Of a stretch of 64,000 bases of DNA, positions 57,464 to 64,000 are shown one piece after another. The translations under genes and the position numbers were made by a program. The stretch lies in contig JBAIAA010000523.1 in the NCBI GenBank assembly GCA_037893245.1, positions 619,075 to 683,074 on the forward strand. Direction: 5' to 3'. Every line of letters starts with the position of its first letter. Position 1 is the first letter of the stretch. The stretch is from Crossaster papposus (Eukaryota > Echinodermata > Asteroidea > Velatida > Solasteridae). The notes under the pieces were generated by a model that was not told the origin of the DNA, ran no database searches, and saw only the letters and a list, made by a program, of their open reading frames with translations.

Positions 57464-58056
57464 AGATCAGGTAATGATGGAAAATAAGCAAGAAAAGAAA
57501 ACAAGAACTTTGTATTCCCAACATTTGGCTTAGCTCTCATCAGCAGCTCATTTTTGCTAATATTATTTTTAGCCCCATTTTATGGTGTAACTTAGCGTCA
57601 GTAGTCATTATTCCGTGTCAAAAGTATACCAGCCTTTTGTTAAACCCTGAACGGTTTTACTATCACATGTCAAACCAGACTCGGAAAAAAACAAATTTCT
57701 GTTGGTTTTTCTGCCGTTTTTGCTACACGGGTATTCAACAGGACAGCATGGGCGAGTTATCGAATGTAAAGTACATGTACGTGTTAACAGCCCTTTTAAA
57801 GTTGTGCATTAGTAGTACTTTTTAGGACCTTTGAACGTATGACATAACTATGGCCTATCTCCGTCGAAATTTATTCCCATTTGCAAGAAATCAATTCCTA
57901 CTACATGTACATATTTTAAATTGCGAACCATCGCTTCGACCTTGCTAATAAAATGGTTTATCCTCCCCAAGTTCTTGGGCCATTTTCATTTTCGATTTGT
58001 TACATGCGGGTTGGCGCATCAATTTTATTTGATTTGTGTTATTGTTGATATCCCAG

Positions 58057-58239
58057 GTTGTGGCAAATTTGTGCAACAAGGCTTTTGGACGAACCACGGT
58101 CGAGCAAGGGCTTCGGTGGCCAGAACCAGTGAGCACCATAGGAGAGCAGTCAGCCGGGCCGAAACCGCAAAAAGGCGTCGACACAGCAAAGAGACCTCCA
58201 AAACAACTGTTGAGAGCTCTAGAGAAACTGTCAATATAG
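58057..58239 (+). CDS. Candidate terminal exon with polyadenylation signal
   Basis: A good acceptor (TTGTTGATATCCCAG, ending 58056) precedes 60 in-frame codons reading VVANLCNKAFGRTTVEQGLR then WPEPVSTIGEQSAGPKPQKG and ending KQLLRALEKLSI before TAG. AATAAA follows at 58256-58261. The Lys/Pro-rich tail looks like a disordered C-terminus. I do not recognise the protein. The upstream partner exon is unknown; the frames at 57.24-57.46 kb are a possible source. It lies in the unique middle of the large inverted repeat, where a cargo gene would sit. Confidence 0.3.
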   Translation, partial: VVANLCNKAFGRTTVEQGLRWPEPVSTIGEQSAGPKPQKGVDTAKRPPKQLLRALEKLSI

Positions 58240-58384
58240 CTCTTACTAAAGTTGTAATAAATATAACAATAGCAATTTATGAGTCCATTGGGTCGTTCTT
58301 TTTCTGTTAATTCTTAAAAGAATGTACAGTTAAGTGTACATTCTTTAAAATAATCGACACTTTTCTGAATAGAGTGACGTCACA

Positions 58385-59540
58385 AGAGTAGTTTAATACT
58401 GGGTAACATACCGATATTACCCGGGCTGTAACGAGTAATTACGGTTATTACTGGGTAATAACGGGGAAATAGTAGACCAATATTTCCCTGTTATTACCAC
58501 CCGATATTACCACATTTACCCACTGTTACCAGGGAGAATGTTACTGTTATTTCCGACATTGCATCGTTATTACCACCCGATATTTCACCCTTTACCTATT
58601 ATTATTACCCAATATTACCAGAGAAAATGTCATCGTTATTTCTGGCATTGCATTGTTATTACCACCCGATACCACCCGATATTACCTGATATTACCTGAT
58701 ATAATGTTACCGATATTTCTGGCATTGTACTGTTATTACCAGTAATATATATTACCCAATTGGTTAATTATATTGGTTAATACTAATTTAATACTACCGG
58801 AACAATACTACAATATATACACATATAAACATCAATGACGCTTGCCACTGCTACAATCTTAGCATGTACTTAAACGCTATATATGTGCCCAATATCACCG
58901 CCGTCTATAATCACAGTTTGCAACTAATTTTTTGTTATTTATTTGTGTGTTGGCTTTTTGGCAAATTTGTTTCTTTGAGACTTGGAGTAAATAAATATTA
59001 CACAATTATCTCTACGAAAACACCCTAAACGTATCGCTATTACGCAAAACATAACGTTCATGTAGAAAAAGTGACACAAATGTTTCACCAAAGTTTATCA
59101 CGCCCACTTGGGGTCAACATGTAAATTGGGTCACCCGATATTACCCCATTTACCCAATATTACCAGGGAGAATGTAACTAATATTCCTGGCATTGCCGTG
59201 TTATTACCCCTTGATATTACCCTATTTACCAAATATTACCAAGGAGAATGTAACAATATTTCTGGCATTTTCGGCATTTCCATGTTATTAACTCGGTAAA
59301 ATGTTAGCCATTACCTCTCATTACCCTGTTATAAACTCGCAAAAAAACTCTGTTTCAACAGGGTAATAACAGTAATATTTGGACTTGGACATTTTTCTGG
59401 AATTGCTATAATTTTACTGTTATTACGCAAATTCCCAATGTAATGACCAATTCAAGACTTTCACCATTACCCACATTACCTGTATTATCTTGTTGTTACT
59501 CGGTAAAATGTCGTTTTCAACAGGGTAATAACAGTAATAT
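58385..59540. repeat. Degenerate ATTACC-rich repeat tracts
   Basis: Two stretches (about 58385-58760 and 59120-59540) are built from variations of GATATTACC, ATTACCCAATATTACCAGG and TGTTATTACCACCCGAT, separated by ordinary sequence. Related TTGGTTAT/ATAACCAAT phrases occur at 56.69-56.77 and 59.56-59.60 kb, so the tract may itself be bounded by inverted copies of that motif. Confidence 0.7.
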
Positions 59541-59689
59541 TTTGGTTATCCACATATCTACCAACTGGATTGGTTGAAATCGACCAATATATTGGTTATT
59601 TTCAACCAATCTGTTTTTAGAGTGTGTTGTATGTCTTTGTACAAGATATGTTACGATTTATGTGTCACTTTTTGTAACATATAGGCTGA

Positions 59690-60060
59690 GTCATCTTGTG
59701 GCGGCCATCTTTAAAAATGGTAGCCATCTTGAATTACCAAGTGGTTGACAATTTTAGCATAATATTGGATTCAAATGGAGATTAAATGCCCATTTTGGTC
59801 CTTGTATTACTGTTTGATCCTTGGTAACACTACTACTAGCCATTCAGTGGCGACCATTTTGGAAAATGGCGGCCATCTTAAATTTTCAAGTACCTAATGT
59901 ACTGTTTTGGATATGCCAACAACAGGGAGACCAAACAGATGTTAAATGCCAAGTTTTGTGCTTGTATTACCATTCTATCCATCCGTACATCAATATTTCG
60001 GTGACATTTGGCCTTCATTGGTGGCCATCTTCAAAAATGGCGGCCATCTTGGATTTTAAT
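59690..60060. repeat. GGCGGCCAT motif cluster, right
   Basis: Counterpart of the 56.1-56.4 kb cluster, with GTGGCCATCTTCAAAAATGG-type motifs followed by phrases like TTGGTGCTTGTATTAC that recur after each motif at both clusters. This indicates an internally repetitive arm. Confidence 0.75.
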
Positions 60061-61390
60061 TTGGCTAACGGGGTTTTTGTATAAAGTGACCCAAAATGAG
60101 CATGTGTGCCAATTTTGGTGCTTGTATCACTAAATGCAATATTATTGTAGTAATCTGCAGGACTAGTTTGCATATAATAGTGGCCGCGTGAGGTCGTTGT
60201 TTGAGCTCAGATTACCGCTGCGCTGTACGTACGGATTAGATGTGTACGGACGGGTAACGATGAACGCCTTGACCAAGGCTAGGGCTAGCCCTGCCATGTG
60301 TGATAAAGCACGGCAATACGGTTTTGGAGCGGATTAATATTTGGTCCGTGCGTTATGTACAGCATATACATGTACATGTATTACACATTACAATGGTCCA
60401 AGGCTGTAGGGAGGGGGTCTGTTTACTGCTGCGGAACCGCAACCCTAAAAATGATCGCAATGTCGTAATTTTACCAGGGACAAGTGTCTTATACCCTTAA
60501 TAACTCCTCCAATTATTTTCTCGGTAAAATTTAGCCGGGAAGGCATTGAATTATCCGAGTTCCACGTTTTACCAGGTCACGTTTTTAGGTGTGTTTGGTG
60601 CGTTTATTATTGCCGCCTAATCGGCATTATAAACCCAGGCAGGCTGGTGATCTGTGCGTTTATCGCCGCATTGTAATGGTCCAAACATGGTCCAAGGCTG
60701 TTGGGCCCCTCCCAAGGGAACTCTTAAAACAAATGCTGATAACTCTCAGCTCACAGGTTTTCATGCTTTTCCCCAAAATAACATGTCACATCTGTGACTT
60801 TATTTTCATTTGTTGGTGGCCGGGTTGACCATTCAAGTTTTACGTTTTGAGATATTCTCACCCAAACAAGAACACGTACCCCTACAACGAATGCTGTTTC
60901 CCATATAGCGCCACTTGTATACCTGGCATTGCATTCAAAATCAGAAATGTAAGCTCGACGGAAGTCCAGGCCACCGACAGAGGAAGTTATAGGCGAGAGG
61001 TCATCTTCAGCCGAAAAGCCACAGCCTTGGGAAAAGACCCGTATTGCGCACACGGGTCACGGATGTGTCTGCGCAATTTGTAAATGATATCCCTTTACAG
61101 CATGTGTTGTGCACGTAATATAGATTGTGACGACCAGCCGCAGCGTTCTGCAACAATTATTTAATTCAAGCGAAAATACATAAGGATTTGGCAGTTACTA
61201 GTGAGGTTTAAACGTTTTTCTGTCATTGAAGTCGATATTTTGACTTTATTGTGTGTAATATTCGTTGTTCTGCAGAGTTCCGTCTGCATAGTTCCGCAGA
61301 GATCCGTAGACTTCCGCAGAGTTTTGCACGTTCTGCAAGTTCCGCAAAATACCTTGCCAACGTTGGCTCAATTAAATGGTACATGTAGCT

Positions 61391-61516
61391 GTACTACGTC
61401 CATCATGGTGTCGATGCTCAGCAGAATGGATCTTGCACAAGCCGAGCCAAAAGTTGCTCGAAGGCTCTTCCGGTCTGGAGCATACTTCAAGGAGAGTACC
61501 TCAGGAATGTGTCAAG
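61391..61516 (+). other. Exon-like segment, unidentified
   Basis: Immediately outside the large inverted repeat, a segment between an acceptor-like AG and CAAG|gtgggt can be read as LYYVHHGVDAQQNGSCTSRA then KSCSKALPVWSILQGEYLRN. The frame looks protein-like but I do not recognise it. Confidence 0.2.
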
Positions 61517-62289
61517 GTGGGTACAGTGGCGATTGTGTAGATACGGGCCTCTCTCTACTGAGTTTTGATCAAATTGTGAGTCGACGGTTTTTTCCAGTGC
61601 AAAATAATTAATAAGTATATAGGCCTACAGCCTAAATCTCTAAATTCTAATGACACAATATTTGGGAATTTTAAACAGTTTCTGGCAGTAGAAAAGAATA
61701 TTTTCTTGCGCTTTTTTCGATTGCAGTCTCTCTTGCGTGTTTGCGATGCGTCGTTGGGGTCGTCATCTATTGATCACCGCGGACATACGTCACAGGTCAG
61801 CGCGCCGATGAAAACAATACGCGCTGACACTGCACTGTAGCATACAAGACTGCGCGCGCGATCATCGTTTTTACCGGCGCGGTGTACGTATTATGACACG
61901 TTTTTATGACAGTTCCCGGATGTCCGCCCCGATCTATATAGGCCTATTGTCGTTATTGTCAGACCCCCTAAAACTACGCGAGCCTATTTCTACACACTCG
62001 CCTAATTTGGCAACGCGTGCGTCTTAAAATTGACGTACCGTCACTAGGATCGTATTATTTTAGGCATAATCTTTTACAACCATGGAAACAAATATGTAAA
62101 GTGAATGCTTTAATGGTAAGTCGCTTCATAGCTCCATGGTCGGGCCAAACAAAATTTAAAAATATGCTAATTACAAATGCTAGTGTAGTGGAGGTTTGGC
62201 CGCCGGGCGGTCTGCAGAAGTCGAAATTTGACGGTAAACTTTGTTGTCGCCCTCTGTCGTCAGTATTTATATCAATTAACCATCTGTGG
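61517..62289. other. No recognised feature
   Basis: GC-richer in the middle (CGCGCGCG-type motifs near 61.85 kb), with no identifiable gene or repeat. Confidence 0.4.
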
Positions 62290-62977
62290 CGCCGGTGTGA
62301 AAGGTAATTCTGTCCCCCCTGGTAAATGTGTCCCCCCGGACAGACTTACCAGGCCGTGACCCGGTAAATCTGTCCGGGGGGACACATTTACCTAGGTATT
62401 TCTGTCCCCCTCCAGGTAATTCTGTCTCCCCGTCCAACGTTAAACGTGTCCCCCTGGTAAATTTGTCCCGTGCAACGTCACAAGTCTAGCACCCACTAGA
62501 CGCAACAACCAGTGTAGTACAGGTTCACCCCTCCATGGTGCATTAGTTGTGGCAGACTGTAGGATGTGTAGCGTACTACAAATTACAGGTGGTCAAAAGT
62601 GCTGCCTTATTTCGTGCTGGGTATCTAGAATCTGTACGCGTGCAAGAAGTCTAAAAATACTGATTACTGCCATTTTCCATTTCGCGCAGAAACGTAGATC
62701 GGTTGATTTAATTAATAAAGTTATTTGTATATTTTTGTTTTGATAAATCGATAAGGGAAGAGAAGTCCAAATAATAAATACCATGTGGGCTTTTCATTGA
62801 AATAACATCAAAATAACCGCTTATGTGTGGAACATTGGGGGACACAATTACCTGGAGAGGGGACAGAATAAATTGGAGGGGGACAGAATTAACGTCTCCA
62901 GGGGGACACTTTTACCTAGGTAATTCTGTCCCCCCGGACAATTTTACCGGGGGACAGAATTACCTTCCACACCGGCC
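62290..62977. mobile_element. DNA transposon family GCCGGTGTG, copy 2 (~688 bp)
   Basis: This is a full-length relative of the element at 51603-52297: same ends, same motif order, small indels only. The unrelated flanks show two separate insertions and not a segmental duplication. Confidence 0.9.
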
Positions 62978-62993
62978 ATATTGGATATTAAAA

Positions 62994-63100
62994 GTGGGGG
63001 GAGGGGGGGGGGGGGGGGGGAGGGGTGGGGGGGGGGGGGGGGAGGGGTGGGGGGGGGGGGGGGGGGGGGGAGGGGTGGATAGGGGGGAGGGGTGGATAGG
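62994..63100. repeat. G-rich tract, (G)n with GGAGGGGTGG interruptions
   Basis: Over 100 bp of nearly pure G with regular AGGGGTG interruptions, starting 17 bp after the transposon copy 2. Such a tract could form G-quadruplexes. Confidence 0.9.
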
Positions 63101-63129
63101 ATGAGGTGGAGCGAGACCCCATTCGTGAT

Positions 63130-64000
63130 AATGGAGGCCTTAATTTCTTTTCTTTAATTTTTTGGTCGGATTTTCAATAGCAATTATTATAGGTCCTGTT
63201 ATATCCAGAATCAAAGAACTGCTATAATAAAGAACTGGTACAGTTTGTTTCCTATAGTTTCGGATCTCAACAACAATTCTTGCTTTTGTATTCAAAAGTG
63301 CCGTTGGATGTAGGTAGGTAAATCTTAATGTCATTTTCAAAACAAACGGGAGTGATCGAACAAGGAGACCTAGGAACAAAAATCCCGATGTGAAGGTTGT
63401 GAATGTGTTTTTACCCATTTCCTACTGATTTCTTATCATTTCTTCTAACTTGTGGAATGCAAAGATAAAATTAAAACATGAATGTTTCTCTTGGGAGAGT
63501 ATGCTTAGAAATCGTTTACTCGAAAAGTATAGCAAGAGAAAGGGAAACCCTGTGTAAAATGCCCATAGAAGGGTCACGGAAGGGTCCAAAAGCGCAAAGA
63601 CAAAATGTGGTACTTTCAGGCTCTGTTGAAAATTTGAAACGGTATTCAGCCCGATATTTGCCCACTCAGGTCCGACATGTAGAACCGCGTATTCCCAAAC
63701 GTGTCCTTAAACAATATACGATATTCATTTACACTGGCATCATACTATAGACCACAGTGTCGCGTTGCGGAAAACTCCGTTCAAGACAGAAACAATTTAA
63801 TATTCAAACCCAGTTTGTTATCACTTGCTGGGTTTGCTCTTACAAAAACACACGATTCAAAAAGATACCAACCTACTTGTTTATACGAACCATTTTTGAT
63901 TTAGTTTAGACAATTTCAAATTCACTGTCAAATTTGTCCTGACACCATCCTTTCCTTAATGTGCCTAACGAAACGGAGTTTGGTTTTGGGGGTTTATTAC
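63130..64000. other. No recognised feature
   Basis: A 90-codon frame at 63478-63750 (starting MNVSLGRVCLEIVYSKSIAR) is unidentified and unsupported by splice or other signals. Confidence 0.35.

Larger units (their letters stand above)
53262..61372. mobile_element. ~8.1-kb mosaic inverted-repeat element
   Basis: Blocks on the left recur inverted and in reverse order on the right: 53262-53300 plus 54307-54350 with 61262-61372, 54400-54600 with 61080-61210, 54605-54770 with 60178-60300, and 55975-56110 with 60030-60165. A further block (55.2-55.5 kb) recurs in direct orientation at 60.38-60.69 kb. The arms contain many GGCGGCCAT motifs. The middle (56.1-59.7 kb) is largely unique. It may be one large element with long terminal inverted repeats, or a pile-up of several copies. 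Confidence 0.6.

Noticed and set aside
57637..57825. 62-codon frame at 57.6 kb
   Set aside because: No recognisable similarity, splice signal or composition supports it as coding.

Overview
This is a eukaryotic, animal-type window. Its one recognisable host gene has long introns and canonical splice sites, and the rest is dominated by decayed retrotransposons, foldback DNA transposons, SINEs and simple repeats. I see no bacterial operon, rRNA, intact tRNA gene or CRISPR array. The very dense palindromes ACATGTAC and TACCGGTA, tRNA-headed SINEs with a Deu-like core, BEL/Pao and Ty3/gypsy elements and several LINE lineages suggest a marine invertebrate, perhaps an echinoderm or other non-vertebrate deuterostome. 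The species assignment is a guess.

Region 1 (1-29.6 kb, minus strand) is an aftiphilin gene (AFTPH), the clathrin/AP-1 accessory protein of trans-Golgi and endosomal trafficking. Five coding exons are visible: 28139-29623, 27674-27840, 14736-14871, 8333-8497 and 535-595. They splice in a single consistent frame (671 codons plus one base), and the 3' exons lie off the left edge. The second intron appears to start with GC rather than GT. The introns hold a 2-kb TA-flanked DNA transposon with a second element nested in it, a decayed Tx1/L1-like LINE split by a foldback element, two SINEs, several foldback MITEs, and a THAP-domain fragment opposite an acidic PYMFEPE fragment.

Region 2 (30-37 kb) is packed with foldback elements. 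Two are giant palindromes (33164-34881 and 34909-36475) with arms of about 580 and 710 bp and 8-9 bp direct repeats at their ends. A shorter relative lies at 31950-32345, and there are a near-complete 166-bp hairpin and a nested foldback insertion.

Region 3 (37.4-50.1 kb) is a retrotransposon graveyard. It holds a 5'-truncated LINE (+), a gag/RT fragment of another LINE (+), a BEL/Pao element (-) split by a LINE 3' end, and a Ty3/gypsy pol region (-). The gypsy integrase is interrupted by a 976-bp TA-flanked element carrying about 26 copies of CCATGG.

Region 4 (50-64 kb) contains a 34-bp minisatellite, a pair of ~690-bp DNA transposons, a hAT-like MITE, and an ~8.1-kb mosaic inverted repeat (53.26-61.37 kb). 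Its left arm was later hit by a 997-bp near-perfect palindrome with 9-bp target duplications; the right arm preserves the matching empty site. The inverted repeat also carries a broken RecQ-like helicase start and a candidate terminal exon with a polyadenylation signal. The last 1 kb shows nothing I recognise.
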